A DNA stretch of 64,000 bases, from positions 491,182 through 555,181 of the forward strand of contig NZ_LN881721.1 in assembly GCF_001457415.1 (NCBI RefSeq), given 5' to 3'. This document shows, piece after piece, positions 53,481-63,548 of this stretch. Source of the stretch: Gorillibacterium timonense (GTDB lineage Bacteria > Bacillota > Bacilli > Paenibacillales > NBRC-103111). The notes beneath the pieces are model-generated. The model did no database searches and was not told where the DNA came from. It saw only the letters and a program-made list of their open reading frames with translations. Both the position numbers and the translations under genes were made by a program. Numbering within the stretch: the stretch's first letter is position 1; the number at the start of each line of letters is the position of its first letter.

Positions 53481-55217
53481 ATGGATATGCAATTATCCCA
53501 GCTGGAAGAGTTAAAGCTGACGGAGCTTTACAAGCTGGCGAAGATGCATCAAATTCCCTATTACGGCCAGATGAAGAAGAAGGAATTGATCTTCGCGATT
53601 CTTCGAGCGCAGGCCGAAAAGGGCGGACTCATGTTCATGCAGGGCGTACTGGAAATCTTGCCGGAAGGATTCGGTTTTCTTCGTCCGATCAATTATTTGC
53701 CGAGTGCGGAGGACATCTACATCTCCTCTTCGCAAATCCGCAAGTTCGATTTGCGCTCCGGCGATATGGTGTCGGGGAAATGCCGGCCTCCGAAGGAAAA
53801 TGAACGGTACTTCGGACTCCTTCAGGTAGAAGCGGTCAATGGAGAGAAACCGGAGACGGCTGCCGAACGGCTTCACTTCCCGGCGTTAACCCCTCTTTAC
53901 CCACAGACAAAAGTGACCCTTGAAACGACTCCCACTCGTTTGTCCACTCGCGTAATGGATCTGCTAAGCCCGGTTGGCCTCGGCCAGCGCGGACTGATCG
54001 TCGCCCCTCCCAAAGCCGGTAAAACCTTACTGCTCAAGGAAATTGCCAACAGCATCTCAACGAACTATCCGGAGATCGCGCTCTTTGTGCTTCTCATCGA
54101 CGAGCGGCCGGAGGAAGTGACGGATATGCAGCGCTCGGTGAAGGGCGAAGTGGTGGCGTCCACCTTCGACGAATTGCCGGAGAACCACATCAAGGTGGCC
54201 GAGCTTGTTCTGGAGCGGGCGCAGCGGCTCGTCGAGCACAAGAAGGACGTTGTGATTCTGCTCGACAGCATTACCCGGCTTGCGCGGGCGTACAACTTGG
54301 TTGTTCCCCCCACCGGTCGGACGCTGTCAGGGGGCATCGATCCGGGAGCGTTCCACCGGCCGAAGCGCTTCTTTGGTGCGGCTCGAAACATCGAAGAAGG
54401 CGGCAGCTTGACCATACTTGCAACGGCTCTGGTGGAAACAGGCTCGCGTATGGATGATGTCATCTATGAAGAATTTAAAGGAACGGGCAATCTGGAACTG
54501 CATTTGGATCGCAAGCTCGCAGAACGGAGAATATTCCCGGCTATCGATATTCGCCGCTCGGGGACGCGCCGCGAAGAGATGCTCCTGACCAAGGAAGAGC
54601 TGGACAAGGTTTGGATGCTGCGCAAGAGCATGAACGATTCGGCGGATGTTACGGAATCGTTCTTGAAGAAGCTGGGCGAAGCGAAAACGAACCAGGAGTT
54701 CCTCGACAGTCTGGGTAAAGCGCCCGCGGCACATAAGCCTGTGCATACATCCGCGGGATCGGCGACTCATCGCGCGAGCACGACGTCCGCCCAAGGAACA
54801 GCGCCGACCCGCGTCCCGCAAGCGGCGGGAAGCGTAAGCACGCCGGCATCGACAGGCCTGCGCACGGGAACAACGGCGTCGGCAGCGCCGACTGCGCAGG
54901 GTACGGCGCCGAGCCGCGCCCCGCAAGCGGCGGGAGCCGCGAGCCCAGCGGCAGCGCCGACTCCGCGCACGCGCACAAGCAGCGCCGAAGGCTCAGCTGC
55001 GAGGACAAACGCCGCGTCGCCTACCGCAGCCCGTACGTCACGCCGTCCTGCAGCGGCGGCTTCCTCTGCTCCGGCTTCCGAGGCTGCGCCTCGCACGGAG
55101 GTCAGTGACCCGGCACCGCAAGAGTCAGCGGAAGCGCCAGCTCCCGCACGGCGAAGCGGAGCCAAGTCGACGACCGGTTCGACTACGCGCCGCAGAAGCA
55201 CCCCATCCTCATCATGA
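53481..55217 (+). CDS. rho: Transcription termination factor Rho with C-terminal extension
   Basis: 578 residues; ordinary Firmicutes Rho is about 420. The core (1-414) has the N-terminal helical and cold-shock RNA-binding domains ([14 protein letters not shown]), Walker A APPKAGKT at 175-182, Walker [18 protein letters not shown] and Q/R-loop regions. Residues 415-578 are an Ala/Thr/Ser/Pro/Arg-rich, low-complexity tail with an imperfect repeat ([14 protein letters not shown] / [14 protein letters not shown]). No terminator separates it from the radical SAM gene. Confidence 0.96.
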   Translation: MDMQLSQLEELKLTELYKLAKMHQIPYYGQMKKKELIFAILRAQAEKGGLMFMQGVLEILPEGFGFLRPINYLPSAEDIYISSSQIRKFDLRSGDMVSGKCRPPKENERYFGLLQVEAVNGEKPETAAERLHFPALTPLYPQTKVTLETTPTRLSTRVMDLLSPVGLGQRGLIVAPPKAGKTLLLKEIANSISTNYPEIALFVLLIDERPEEVTDMQRSVKGEVVASTFDELPENHIKVAELVLERAQRLVEHKKDVVILLDSITRLARAYNLVVPPTGRTLSGGIDPGAFHRPKRFFGAARNIEEGGSLTILATALVETGSRMDDVIYEEFKGTGNLELHLDRKLAERRIFPAIDIRRSGTRREEMLLTKEELDKVWMLRKSMNDSADVTESFLKKLGEAKTNQEFLDSLGKAPAAHKPVHTSAGSATHRASTTSAQGTAPTRVPQAAGSVSTPASTGLRTGTTASAAPTAQGTAPSRAPQAAGAASPAAAPTPRTRTSSAEGSAARTNAASPTAARTSRRPAAAASSAPASEAAPRTEVSDPAPQESAEAPAPARRSGAKSTTGSTTRRRSTPSSS

Positions 55218-55239
55218 ATCGCCTGACAAGGAGAATGTT

Positions 55240-56508
55240 ATGAATCTGGTATATGCCGACCGGGAGGGCCGCGTATACGACCACCCGGATTATTTGGCGC
55301 TCGCACGCAGCGCCGATCAAGCTGTTGAATTATTGGAGGAAGAGCTCATTCCGCTGCCAGCGGGGGCAACCCTCGTCAGCCTTCCGGGGACACGCCCGCT
55401 CTGCATGGATGCAGACGGGAATATGTTCCCGCTTCCCGGCGACTATCAAGCGGTCGGAGCGCTCCTGCCTCAAGGCTTTACCCGCCTGCTGCTGCCCGGC
55501 TATATGAAGGCGGATCGGAGCGCCGTCTTGCCCCTCTTCGGGTATACGGCTGTCGTCTGGAAGGACGGGGGCTTCCATGTCGCTGCCCGCCAGTGTGACG
55601 ATCCGGAACCGTGGAATCCGTTGAATTGCAACCCGGACAAGCTGGAGGCAGGCGTCAACGGGCTTCGAAAGAAATACCCTGAGAACCGCCTCTACGAGCA
55701 TCTGTCGCATTGCGCGCTTGGCTATGAGTGCTTGACCGCATCGAACACCTTCCTACAGCGGTTGGAGGGAGCGGTTCCGGTTTCCTACTCGTGCAACGCC
55801 GGCTGCTTCGGCTGCATTTCGGAGCAGCCGGATGACAGCGAATTTCCGTCCCCGCAGACGCGCCTAACTTTCCGTCCGACTGTCGAGGAAGTATCGCAGG
55901 TCATGCTGGAGCACTTGAAGTCCTCAGAGAGCATCATCAGCTTCGGACAGGGCTGTGAGGGAGAGCCTTCTACGCAGGCTCCGCTCATCATCAAGGCCAT
56001 CCACGCCGTTCGGGAACAGACGGACATGGGGTATATCAACATCAACACCAATGCAGGGCTCACCGATCACATCCGTGGAATCGTGGACGCGGGTCTTCAA
56101 CTCATGCGCGTGAGCACGATCAGCGCCTTGGACGATCATTACAACGCTTATTACCGCCCGCGTGGGTACACCTTGAAGAATGTGGAGAAGTCGATTCGCT
56201 ACGCAGCCGACAAAGGGGTGCTCGTCTCGCTGAACTACCTGATCTTTCCCGGGGTATCCGACCGGGAGGAAGAGGTTGAAGCGATGATTGAGCTGGTGCG
56301 GCGATCCGGCGTCAAGCTCATCCAGATGCGGAACCTGAACATTGATCCGGAGAGCTACCTTAAGCTCATACCGCCTGCTCAAGGAGACATCCTCGGCATG
56401 GGGCAGATGATCGATATTTTTCGGGAGGAGCTTCCCGGTGTCCTGATTGGCTCCTATACGCATACCCCGGACGGCTGGCTGCGCAAACAAGCTCGAGAGT
56501 CCAACTGA
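55240..56508 (+). CDS. Radical SAM protein of unknown function
   Basis: 422 residues from ATG 55240 with AAGGAG upstream. The iron-sulfur motif is CNAGCFGC (CxxxCxxC) at about 181-188, far from the N-terminus, so about 180 residues of a separate N-terminal domain precede the SAM barrel. GQGCEGEP is the likely SAM-binding GGE-like strand. It is 22 bases after rho and upstream of rpmE. The substrate is unknown. Confidence 0.9.
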   Translation: MNLVYADREGRVYDHPDYLALARSADQAVELLEEELIPLPAGATLVSLPGTRPLCMDADGNMFPLPGDYQAVGALLPQGFTRLLLPGYMKADRSAVLPLFGYTAVVWKDGGFHVAARQCDDPEPWNPLNCNPDKLEAGVNGLRKKYPENRLYEHLSHCALGYECLTASNTFLQRLEGAVPVSYSCNAGCFGCISEQPDDSEFPSPQTRLTFRPTVEEVSQVMLEHLKSSESIISFGQGCEGEPSTQAPLIIKAIHAVREQTDMGYININTNAGLTDHIRGIVDAGLQLMRVSTISALDDHYNAYYRPRGYTLKNVEKSIRYAADKGVLVSLNYLIFPGVSDREEEVEAMIELVRRSGVKLIQMRNLNIDPESYLKLIPPAQGDILGMGQMIDIFREELPGVLIGSYTHTPDGWLRKQARESN

Positions 56509-56616
56509 CTCGGTTTTTCGCTTGCGTGTTTGTTCTTTTCCATGATATAATCATTTTATGTGTCCAATACTCTGGATAACCATTGCAGATCCAGGGCGGA
56601 AAGAGGTGAAAGAATC

Positions 56617-56814
56617 ATGAAACAAGGAATTCATCCGAAGTATGAAGTAACGACGGTAACCTGCGCTTGCGGCAACACGTTCGAGTCCGGTTCCGTTAAG
56701 CCTAACGTTCGCGTTGAAATCTGCTCGGCTTGCCATCCGTTCTTCACCGGTAAGCAGAAGTTCGTAGACGCCGGCGGCCGTGTCGACAAGTTCAAGAAGA
56801 AATACGGAATCTAA
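56617..56814 (+). CDS. rpmE: 50S ribosomal protein L31, zinc-binding type
   Basis: 65 residues from ATG 56617 (GAGGTG upstream). Zinc ligands are present as CACG near residue 16-18 and CSAC near 36-39, so this is the zinc-containing (C+) form. Position after rho matches Bacillus, though a radical SAM gene lies between. Confidence 0.97.
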   Translation: MKQGIHPKYEVTTVTCACGNTFESGSVKPNVRVEICSACHPFFTGKQKFVDAGGRVDKFKKKYGI

Positions 56815-56830
56815 TCCGGCAACGGATAAG

Positions 56831-56858
56831 CACCCCCTCCTCGGAGGGGGTTTTGTTT
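56831..56858 (+). terminator. Terminator of rpmE
   Basis: ACCCCCTCC TC GGAGGGGGT followed by TTTGTTT. Confidence 0.92.
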
Positions 56859-56940
56859 GTTTTCGGATGCTTTTCCACAGCGATGAGCGAAATCCTTGCT
56901 TCTGCATTGTAGGGGTGGGAATATTTACTTGCTAAAATGC

Positions 56941-56971
56941 AATATATATTTTACATTTAGAAATATATATT
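56941..56971 (+). repeat. Perfect inverted repeat, possible operator
   Basis: AATATATATTT (56941-56951) and AAATATATATT (56961-56971) form perfect 11-bp arms 9 bases apart, about 30 bases before the small HTH gene. It may be that regulator's operator. Confidence 0.5.
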
Positions 56972-57002
56972 ATATAATTTGTTTAATGGAAGTGATGCTG
57001 AC

Positions 57003-57203
57003 TTGAAGAACAAAAAAATGAAAATGGCAAGAGTGGAATGTGATATGTCACAGGAGGATTTGGCAAATGCTGTGGGCGCTACGAGACAGACGATCGGCTT
57101 GATTGAAAGCGGCAAATACAATCCGTCGCTCAATCTTTGCATTGCCATTTGCAAGGCGACGGGAAAGACTTTAAATGATTTATTTTGGGAGGATCCACAA
57201 TGA
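57003..57203 (+). CDS. Small XRE-family transcriptional regulator
   Basis: 66 residues from TTG 57003: a single HTH (CDMSQEDLANAVGATRQTIGLIESGKYNPSLNLCIAICKATGKTLNDLFW) of the YozG-like group, which usually sits before a membrane protein gene. That partner follows here with a 4-base overlap (ATGA) but is frameshifted. Confidence 0.9.
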   Translation: MKNKKMKMARVECDMSQEDLANAVGATRQTIGLIESGKYNPSLNLCIAICKATGKTLNDLFWEDPQ

Positions 57204-57741
57204 AAATTAATTTTGCCAGCCTCAAGCAAGACGAAAGAACAACAAAAAATACTGGAACGGCTTGTGCTTGGGCGGTAGTTGTGACTTATGCATACTCACC
57301 ATAGAAATCATCTATAAAATATTCACCACCGAAGACTATGGGAGCTGCGGCTGGGATGTCGGCCTTCTCCTGATTATCAGCCTCGTATTGATTCTTGCAA
57401 GAAGAGACCGGCATGAGATTTTTTTACCCCGTACACTTACCAGAAGGCTTCTTTCAACAGGTTCATCCCGAAAGGAAAAGAGAGCCAGATCTATGCAGTA
57501 TCTGAGTGATTCGGCTATTTTCGCGGCAATCATTACGATTATCCCCATAGCCAAACACTATCTTGGAGGCGTTCCTGACAGAGACTTTACCGACGCGTTC
57601 AACTTGTGGAATCGTTCATCCGAATTTGTGGCGTTCTTCGCGATTTCCTTCACTCTCAATTGGCTTCTAGGCGAGCTTTCGGTAAAGCGCTACAATCGAA
57701 TTTGCCAGAAGCTTGAGGAGGAAGCTGATGAAGATGATTAG
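57200..57741 (+). pseudogene. Frameshifted small membrane protein (HTH partner)
   Basis: From ATG 57200 the frame reads MKINFASLKQDERTTKNTG to AWAVVVTYAY and stops at 57302. The continuation is in another frame: IEIIYKIFTTEDYGSCGWDVGLLLIISLVLI through to GELSVKRYN, ending at 57741. One base missing near 57293 would give a single protein of about 180 residues with four transmembrane segments, typical of the partner of YozG-like regulators. Either a real mutation or a sequencing error. Confidence 0.75.
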
Positions 57742-57812
57742 GCGAAGCTTTAAGCTCGCTTCATGCGAATTGACACGATCCCGCTACTAGGGAAGGTGAT
57801 TCTTCCCAGTCC

Positions 57813-57841
57813 TTGCGTATCTCCTGCGATTTCGGTATAAT
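57813..57841 (+). promoter_or_regulatory. Promoter of SRP RNA
   Basis: TTGCGT (57813-57818), 17 bp, TATAAT (57836-57841), seven or so bases before the RNA start. Confidence 0.8.
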
Positions 57842-57846
57842 ACTCC

Positions 57847-58119
57847 TTGCCGTGCTAGATGGGGAGGTAGCGGTGCCCTGTAACCCGCAATCCGCTATAG
57901 CGGGATTGAATTCCTGTCAAAGGTCTTGTCGCTGTAAGGTCTGACGTCTCTACGAAGTGTTGACGGCCGGGTCCTTCGCAATGGATGCCCATGAACCCGG
58001 TCAGGTCCGGAAGGAAGCAGCCGTAAGTGGGAGTGTCCATGTGCCGAGGGGCAGCCTAGCCCGAGCTTACGATAGGCGTTCCGCTTGGATCGCAATGATC
58101 GATGGCAGGTGCACGGTTC
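57847..58119 (+). ncRNA. ffs: Signal recognition particle RNA, large Bacillus type
   Basis: About 270 nt. The universal domain IV with GTCAGGTCCGGAAGGAAGCAGCC is at about 58001-58023, and the 5' GCCGTGC (57849-57855) pairs with the 3' GCACGGT (58111-58117), closing the long molecule with an Alu-like domain as in Bacillus scRNA. It scaffolds Ffh for co-translational membrane targeting. Location upstream of dnaX is as in Bacillus. Confidence 0.95.
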
Positions 58120-58291
58120 TACCCTATTCATTCAATAACGAGTCGCTTTTCGCATGGTGCGGGAAGCGATTTTTGTCTTTTTGGCACGTTTTTTACCCTT
58201 CGTCTGTTACTTGGAGCTAATATGAAGTGCTTTTCGGAGGGGTTTCTATATATGACTATATTTAATCACCTTATAGAAGGATATTGTTAGT

Positions 58292-59785
58292 TTGCAGAGA
58301 ATGTTAATACATGAAAATGTTACTTGCCGAGACAGTGGGGAGGTAAAGCCTTTGTCATCTCCGCAGAACTGGTGTATGCATCAAGGCTTCGATTTTTTGG
58401 CCGGATGTGCGAAGGAGTGCCGGCAGCACGCCTATCTTGTATGCGATAACAAGAAGGTGATCATGAATGGCTGCCCGGTTTTATTGGAACGTCTCGGATA
58501 TGACCAAGGGGATTTGCTGGGCATGCCTCTTGAAACCTTGTTCGAGGATGGCAAGCTATCGGATATTGTTTGGGAAGAACTGCTCGCCGGACGCGGCGAC
58601 GGGATAAGAATCATGCTGAGGGGGAAAGCGGGGAACGGTTTCGAGACTTCGATCACGACAGAGCGCATTGTGGATGTGAAAGAAGAGAGAGAATGGTTTC
58701 TGCTCGGTTTCCCGGATCTGCTGCGGGACCCGAATTTGAATCTTCTGCAGCAATTTGCCGGTGCTTTCATGAAAGACATCAACCTTGGGGTTCTCTTGAT
58801 CGATCCCTCCTATTGTCTGGTGGACATCAGCGATACGGCGTGCCGGATATTGGGGTTCCCAAGGGAGAATGTGATCGGTAAACCGATCGAAAAGATCTTT
58901 GCTTCTCTGCCTGCGGAGCATCAGATCGTCGATCGTTCGATTCTGGACGGAGTGATCGTCCGCAATCACGCGGCTTCCTGGATGAATAACGAGGAGCGAT
59001 ACGATCTTCTCTTGGACTCAAATGTTCTGAAAGACCACGAAGGCCGGACGGTTGGCGCTTATATGATGTTCAAAGACGTCACCAACCTGCGTTCTCTGGA
59101 GGAGCAGGTCAAGCGCAGCGATCGGCTGGCGATGATCGGCCAGATTGCGGCGGGAACCGCTCATGAGATCCGGAATCCGCTCACTTCGATCAAAGGGTTT
59201 TTGCAGGTGCTGAACAACACGTTTCACGACAAAGGAATGGAAAAGGAGCGGTCCTATACCGAAATCATGCTCACGGAGATCAATCGGATCAACGATTTGG
59301 TCAGTGAGTTTCTTCTTCTCGGCAAGCGTAAGAACGTCAGCTATCACGAGGTTGAACTCCAAACGACGCTGCGGGAAATTTTGCCGATTATCCACAATGA
59401 AGCCATCCTACATAACGTGAATGTTTATTATGAAGCGATTGAAAGCTGTCCGAAGGTGATTGCGGATCGCGAGCTGCTCAAACAAGTCTTTCTCAACATT
59501 TCAAAAAACGGAATCGAAGCGATGTCCGACGGAGGCAATCTGACCATCGGCATAAGAACGGACACGGAAGACCGCTTTGTCCTCGTGGAAATCCGGGATA
59601 CGGGTCCGGGGATCCCCAACTTTCTCATCGATAAAATATTTGATCCGTTTTTTACCACCAAGTCGGAAGGGACGGGTCTCGGTTTATCGGTATGCCAGCG
59701 AATTGTCCACGACATGGGCGGCACGATCCGGGTGAGCTCCAAAGGCTTTGGAACGACCTTTACCGTTTGCATCCCTTACATGTAA
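58292..59785 (+). CDS. PAS sensor histidine kinase (sporulation-kinase type)
   Basis: 497 residues, no clear transmembrane segment. Two PAS-like domains (about 45-135 and 155-265), then the HisKA H-box with AAGTAHEIRNPLTSIKG and an HATPase domain with N-box FLNISKNGIEAM, G1 DTGPGI, F-box FDPFFTTK and G2 GTGLGLS. The H-box style is that of KinA/KinE-type sporulation kinases that feed Spo0F. Start is TTG 58292 or ATG 58301, ribosome site weak. No response regulator adjoins it, which fits a phosphorelay kinase. Confidence 0.94.
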   Translation: MQRMLIHENVTCRDSGEVKPLSSPQNWCMHQGFDFLAGCAKECRQHAYLVCDNKKVIMNGCPVLLERLGYDQGDLLGMPLETLFEDGKLSDIVWEELLAGRGDGIRIMLRGKAGNGFETSITTERIVDVKEEREWFLLGFPDLLRDPNLNLLQQFAGAFMKDINLGVLLIDPSYCLVDISDTACRILGFPRENVIGKPIEKIFASLPAEHQIVDRSILDGVIVRNHAASWMNNEERYDLLLDSNVLKDHEGRTVGAYMMFKDVTNLRSLEEQVKRSDRLAMIGQIAAGTAHEIRNPLTSIKGFLQVLNNTFHDKGMEKERSYTEIMLTEINRINDLVSEFLLLGKRKNVSYHEVELQTTLREILPIIHNEAILHNVNVYYEAIESCPKVIADRELLKQVFLNISKNGIEAMSDGGNLTIGIRTDTEDRFVLVEIRDTGPGIPNFLIDKIFDPFFTTKSEGTGLGLSVCQRIVHDMGGTIRVSSKGFGTTFTVCIPYM

Positions 59786-59789
59786 GACC

Positions 59790-59815
59790 GACAGCCCCGA
59801 AGGGGCTGTTTTTCA
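59790..59815 (+). terminator. Terminator of sensor kinase gene
   Basis: ACAGCCCC GAA GGGGCTGT followed by TTTTC. Confidence 0.9.
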
Positions 59816-59921
59816 TGGTAACGGGTAAAACACCTGGATACGGCGGTTTCTTGAGGGGCTGATTTATAGTATACTAAAGAGAATAATTCCGCCCCACCGG
59901 GGAGTTATGAAAGAGGGATCT

Positions 59922-61673
59922 ATGGCGCATATCGCATTATATAGAAGCTGGAGACCGCAAACGTTCGCGGATGTCGTAGGGCAGGCCCATGTCGTGCGGA
60001 CCCTGCAGAATGCCTTGAAGGAGAATCGGCTCAGTCATGCTTACCTGTTCAACGGTCCGCGCGGAACAGGGAAGACGACCTTGGCGAGATTGCTTGCCAA
60101 AGCGGTCAACTGTGAGCGCGGACCGGCGGTGGAACCGTGCAACGAGTGCGATGCCTGCCGGCGGATTGCCGAAGGCTCGGTGATCGATGTGCTTGAGATC
60201 GATGCCGCTTCCAACCGCGGCGTCGACGAAATCCGAGATCTTCGGGATAAAACCAAATACTCACCGACGGAAGTCCGCCGCAAGGTGTATATCATCGACG
60301 AGGTGCACATGCTCACGACGGAGGCCTTCAATGCCCTTCTGAAGACATTGGAAGAACCGCCGGAGCATGTGATGTTTATTCTTGCTACCACAGAACCGCA
60401 CAAGCTGCCCGCCACCATCATCTCCCGCTGCCAGCGGTTTGATTTTCGTCGGGTATCGACGGAAGAGCAGACCGATTGGCTGGAACGGATCTGCCGGACA
60501 GAGGGCTTTGTCGCTGATCGGGACGCCTTGCAGTACATCGCCAAGCTGTCTGAAGGCGGGATGAGGGATGCGGTCAGTCTGCTGGACCAAATCTCCTCCT
60601 ACAGCGATGAGCGGATCACGTATCAAACCGTCGTCACCATCACGGGAGGCATCTCCTCCGAGCAGTTCGGCCATCTGGCCCGGGCGGTGCTCGAGCGGAA
60701 CATCGGACGGTGCCTGAAGCTGGTCGAGGAGATGGCCCAAGAGGGCAAAAGCGCCGACAAATGCATGGAGAGTCTCATGGTTTACTTCCGGGATCTCCTC
60801 ATGATTCGCATGGTGCCGAAATCCGAGGCGGTGACCGACCGGATCCTTCATGTGGAGGAGTTCCGCAAGGTGTCGGAGGGCTTTCCCTCCGATGAGTTAT
60901 TCCGCGTGATTGAGACGCTGAATCATTACCAGACGGAGATGAAATATTCCGCTCAGCCTCAAACCTTGTTCGAGGTGGCGCTGATGAAGCTGTGTACGGC
61001 TCCTCAGGCTCCAGCGCCTCAAGGCGCAGCGGAGCTATCCTCAGCAGGCCGCGATGAGATTCGAGAGCTGAGCCGAAAGGTCGCCCTGCTGGAGCAGCAG
61101 ATCTCCAAGCTGCGCGAGACAGGAGCGGCGGCTATAAGCAGCGAAGCGTCGACCGGCCACACGCCGGCAGCTTCGATCGTGTCGTCGCCGGTTAGGACCT
61201 CCTCGTCCTCATCTGGAGCATCCTCTGGAGTGCGCAAGCGGATCAAGCTGGAGCCGTTTTTGCAATCGCGGGATTCGGAGCTGTTGAAGCAGGCCTTGCT
61301 CAAATGGAGCCAAGTGCTCGCGATGGTCAAGGAACGAAAAATAACGGTCCACGCCTGGTTGATTGACGGAGAGCCGGTCGGTTACGATGAGGATACGGTG
61401 TTGCTTGCTTTCAAGAGCTCCATGCACCGGGAGACGACCGAGAAGCCGGCCAACAAGCAGCTGATTGAGCAGGCGATGTCCGAAATTCTGGGGCATCCCG
61501 TTCGTCTAGCCACCGTCATGATGAAGGAATGGAAGGAAGCGGATGCGGAGGCGAAAGAAGCCCCGCCGGAGATTCTCCAGCTGGAGCCGGAAGATCCGTC
61601 TCAAGAGGCGGAATGGGTGAGCGAAGCGATCCGCATGTTTGGCCCGGATCTCGTCAAAATAAAAGAAGAATAG
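59922..61673 (+). CDS. dnaX: DNA polymerase III subunits gamma/tau
   Basis: 583 residues from ATG 59922 (AAGAGGG upstream; an in-frame ATG at 59907 is less likely). AAA+ clamp-loader motifs are Walker [10 protein letters not shown], a four-Cys zinc module ([16 protein letters not shown]), Walker B IIDEVHML and the SRC-box SRCQRF. A Ser/Ala-rich linker (about 400-430) leads to the tau-specific C-terminal domain. It loads the sliding clamp at the replisome. Confidence 0.98.
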   Translation: MAHIALYRSWRPQTFADVVGQAHVVRTLQNALKENRLSHAYLFNGPRGTGKTTLARLLAKAVNCERGPAVEPCNECDACRRIAEGSVIDVLEIDAASNRGVDEIRDLRDKTKYSPTEVRRKVYIIDEVHMLTTEAFNALLKTLEEPPEHVMFILATTEPHKLPATIISRCQRFDFRRVSTEEQTDWLERICRTEGFVADRDALQYIAKLSEGGMRDAVSLLDQISSYSDERITYQTVVTITGGISSEQFGHLARAVLERNIGRCLKLVEEMAQEGKSADKCMESLMVYFRDLLMIRMVPKSEAVTDRILHVEEFRKVSEGFPSDELFRVIETLNHYQTEMKYSAQPQTLFEVALMKLCTAPQAPAPQGAAELSSAGRDEIRELSRKVALLEQQISKLRETGAAAISSEASTGHTPAASIVSSPVRTSSSSSGASSGVRKRIKLEPFLQSRDSELLKQALLKWSQVLAMVKERKITVHAWLIDGEPVGYDEDTVLLAFKSSMHRETTEKPANKQLIEQAMSEILGHPVRLATVMMKEWKEADAEAKEAPPEILQLEPEDPSQEAEWVSEAIRMFGPDLVKIKEE

Positions 61674-61686
61674 GAGAAGTGCCGCT

Positions 61687-61998
61687 ATGAACAATATGAA
61701 CCAAATGATGAAGCAAGTGAAGAAAATGCAAGAACAAATGCTGAAGGCCCAGGAGGAGCTCGGTTCCAAGACCATCGAGGGCTCTGCCGGAGGCGGCGTA
61801 GTGACCGTTACGGCGAACGGCCATAAGAAAATCCTGAGCATCGCAATCAAGCCGGAAGCGGTTGATCCGGATGACGTAGAAATGCTGCAGGATCTGGTTC
61901 TGACCGCCGTCAACGAAGCTCTGAATCAAGTGGATGAGATGGCGAACAAGGACATGAACAAATTTACCGGAGGCATGAAGATTCCTGGCTTGTTCTAA
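61687..61998 (+). CDS. yaaK: YbaB/EbfC family nucleoid-associated protein
   Basis: 103 residues: coiled N-terminus ([24 protein letters not shown]) then [16 protein letters not shown], the full YbaB/EbfC pattern. Binds DNA as a dimer. It lies 13 bases after dnaX, the conserved dnaX-ebfC-recR order. Confidence 0.97.
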   Translation: MNNMNQMMKQVKKMQEQMLKAQEELGSKTIEGSAGGGVVTVTANGHKKILSIAIKPEAVDPDDVEMLQDLVLTAVNEALNQVDEMANKDMNKFTGGMKIPGLF

Positions 61999-62046
61999 TG
62001 CTCCCCATAGGCCGAGTCTGACTTGGCTATCCAAACCGAACGGGAA

Positions 62047-62082
62047 TGGCGGGAGGCGTCTTAAGCGCCTGCCCGCTTTCTG
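62047..62082 (+). terminator. Weak hairpin between ebfC and recR
   Basis: GGCGGGAGGCG with GCGCCTGCCCGC, then TTTC. Imperfect stem and short tail, so partial termination at most. Confidence 0.4.
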
Positions 62083-62115
62083 TTACTATGAGCGTACGAA
62101 ATGAGGGCTTGAACG

Positions 62116-62712
62116 TTGTATTATCCCGAACCGATTGCCAAGTTGATTGATGCGTTTACCCGTTTGCCCGGCATCGGACCGAAAACGGCGGGAAGGCTGG
62201 CCTTCCAGGTTCTCCGGATGAAGGAGGAGGACGTCACCGATTTCGCCAAGGCGCTCATCAATGTGAAGCGGAATCTGCACTACTGTTCCGTCTGCTGCAA
62301 CATCACGGATGTCGACCCGTGCCGGATCTGTCAGGACAAGGGGCGCGATCCGTCGATTATCTGCGTCGTTCAGGAGCCGAAGGATTTGGTGGCGATGGAG
62401 CGAACCAAGGAATTTAACGGGTATTATCATGTTCTTCACGGAGCTATCTCTCCGATGGAGGGGATAGGGCCGGATGAAATTTACATCGCCGATCTCCTTA
62501 AACGGCTGAGTGACGAGCGGGTGCAGGAGCTGATCTTAGCGACGAATCCGAATATCGAAGGGGAAGCTACAGCAATGTACCTGTCCCGGCTTGTAAAGCC
62601 CTTCGGCCTCAAGGTGACCCGGATCGCGCATGGACTTCCAGTCGGAGGAGATTTGGAGTATGCGGATGAAGTGACCTTAACGAAGGCGCTTGAAGGACGA
62701 AGGGAATTGTAA
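62116..62712 (+). CDS. recR: Recombination mediator RecR
   Basis: 198 residues from TTG 62116 (GAGGG upstream). HhH motif [13 protein letters not shown], a four-Cys zinc finger ([16 protein letters not shown]), then the TOPRIM domain ([14 protein letters not shown]) and the C-terminal Walker B-like segment. Works with RecF/RecO to load RecA. Standard length for the family. Confidence 0.98.
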   Translation: MYYPEPIAKLIDAFTRLPGIGPKTAGRLAFQVLRMKEEDVTDFAKALINVKRNLHYCSVCCNITDVDPCRICQDKGRDPSIICVVQEPKDLVAMERTKEFNGYYHVLHGAISPMEGIGPDEIYIADLLKRLSDERVQELILATNPNIEGEATAMYLSRLVKPFGLKVTRIAHGLPVGGDLEYADEVTLTKALEGRREL

Positions 62713-62730
62713 AGGATTACGTGCACATAG

Positions 62731-62775
62731 AAGCTTTCTGTCTGCGGGGTGCTCGCAGGCGGGGAGCTTTTTTTG
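62731..62775 (+). terminator. Terminator of dnaX-ebfC-recR operon
   Basis: AGCTTTCTGTCTGC pairs with GCAGGCGGGGAGCT (several G-U pairs), followed by TTTTTTT. Confidence 0.8.
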
Positions 62776-62875
62776 TTCCGGACTTTATAGAAGAGGGACA
62801 ATCTGCAGAAGGCTTGTTCTAAAACTCCATGACCCCGACTATATCTAGTGGTACCAAGAGTAGGGAGGGGAAGGC

Positions 62876-63124
62876 ATGCGAGTAGGCTGGAAAAAGGGTG
62901 AGGAAGCAGGCCAGCTTCCGGAAGACAAAAAGCTGCTTCTAGCGGAAATCCGCCGTGCTCACGAGCAGTGGGTAATCGCCAGCGAGCACCTGAACTGGGT
63001 TGGGGTGACGGAGGAAATCGATTATGCGGTGTTTGCTATGGCGGCAGCGGAGAAGAAATATGACATGCTTCTTCGACAAGCCAAAAAGTTGGACTGGCGA
63101 GATCATACTTTCTATACCGGATAA
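62876..63124 (+). CDS. yaaL: YaaL-like DUF2508 protein
   Basis: 82 residues with GGGAGGGG before ATG 62876. Short helical protein (LLLAEIRRAHEQWVIASEHLNWVG, YDMLLRQAKKL) that always lies between recR and bofA in Bacillales. Function unknown. Confidence 0.92.
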   Translation: MRVGWKKGEEAGQLPEDKKLLLAEIRRAHEQWVIASEHLNWVGVTEEIDYAVFAMAAAEKKYDMLLRQAKKLDWRDHTFYTG

Positions 63125-63139
63125 GGAGGGAAGAGGCTC

Positions 63140-63406
63140 ATGCGAATGATCATGTGGGGGATGCTGGCTGGCTCGCTTGTGCTGCTAATCGCTGTACTGT
63201 TCCGAAACCGCGAAGCGATTCAATGGCTGACGAAGTGGGGGTTGGCTGCTGTCGCGGCGGCTATTCTGCTCTATGCGGCGAATTGGTTTGGAGCTTCCTA
63301 CGACTTTCACATTCCCATCAATGGGGGAACCGTAGCTCTTGTCGGCCTATTGGGAGTGCCCGGACTTGCTCTATTGGCTGCAGTTCGTTGGACCATTCTG
63401 GGGTAA
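63140..63406 (+). CDS. bofA: Pro-sigma-K processing inhibitor BofA
   Basis: 88 residues, two transmembrane segments (LAGSLVLLIAVLF; WGLAAVAAAILLYAANWFG) and a conserved C-terminal INGGTVALVGLLGVPGLALL. BofA in the outer forespore membrane holds the SpoIVFB protease inactive until sigma-K is needed. Sixteen bases after yaaL; the pair is one operon. Confidence 0.95.
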   Translation: MRMIMWGMLAGSLVLLIAVLFRNREAIQWLTKWGLAAVAAAILLYAANWFGASYDFHIPINGGTVALVGLLGVPGLALLAAVRWTILG

Positions 63407-63462
63407 CGGGTTTGATTAAAGTAACTGGAATTTATTGTATGTATAAAATTTATGAAAAAGGG

Positions 63463-63492
63463 TTGACTCTCGAGTGGAGGCCGTGATATATT
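63463..63492 (+). promoter_or_regulatory. rRNA operon promoter
   Basis: TTGACT (63463-63468) and TATATT (63487-63492), spacer 18 (a GATATA overlap would give 16). About 170 bases before the 16S. Confidence 0.7.
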
Positions 63493-63548
63493 ATTCAAGT
63501 CGCTTCTGACGGACGCGGAAAACGAGTTCGAAAGAGATCGACAATGGT

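Noticed and set aside
54767..55201. Minus-strand Ala/Arg-rich frames under the rho tail
   Set aside because: Shadow of GC-rich low-complexity sequence; no ribosome site or homology pattern.
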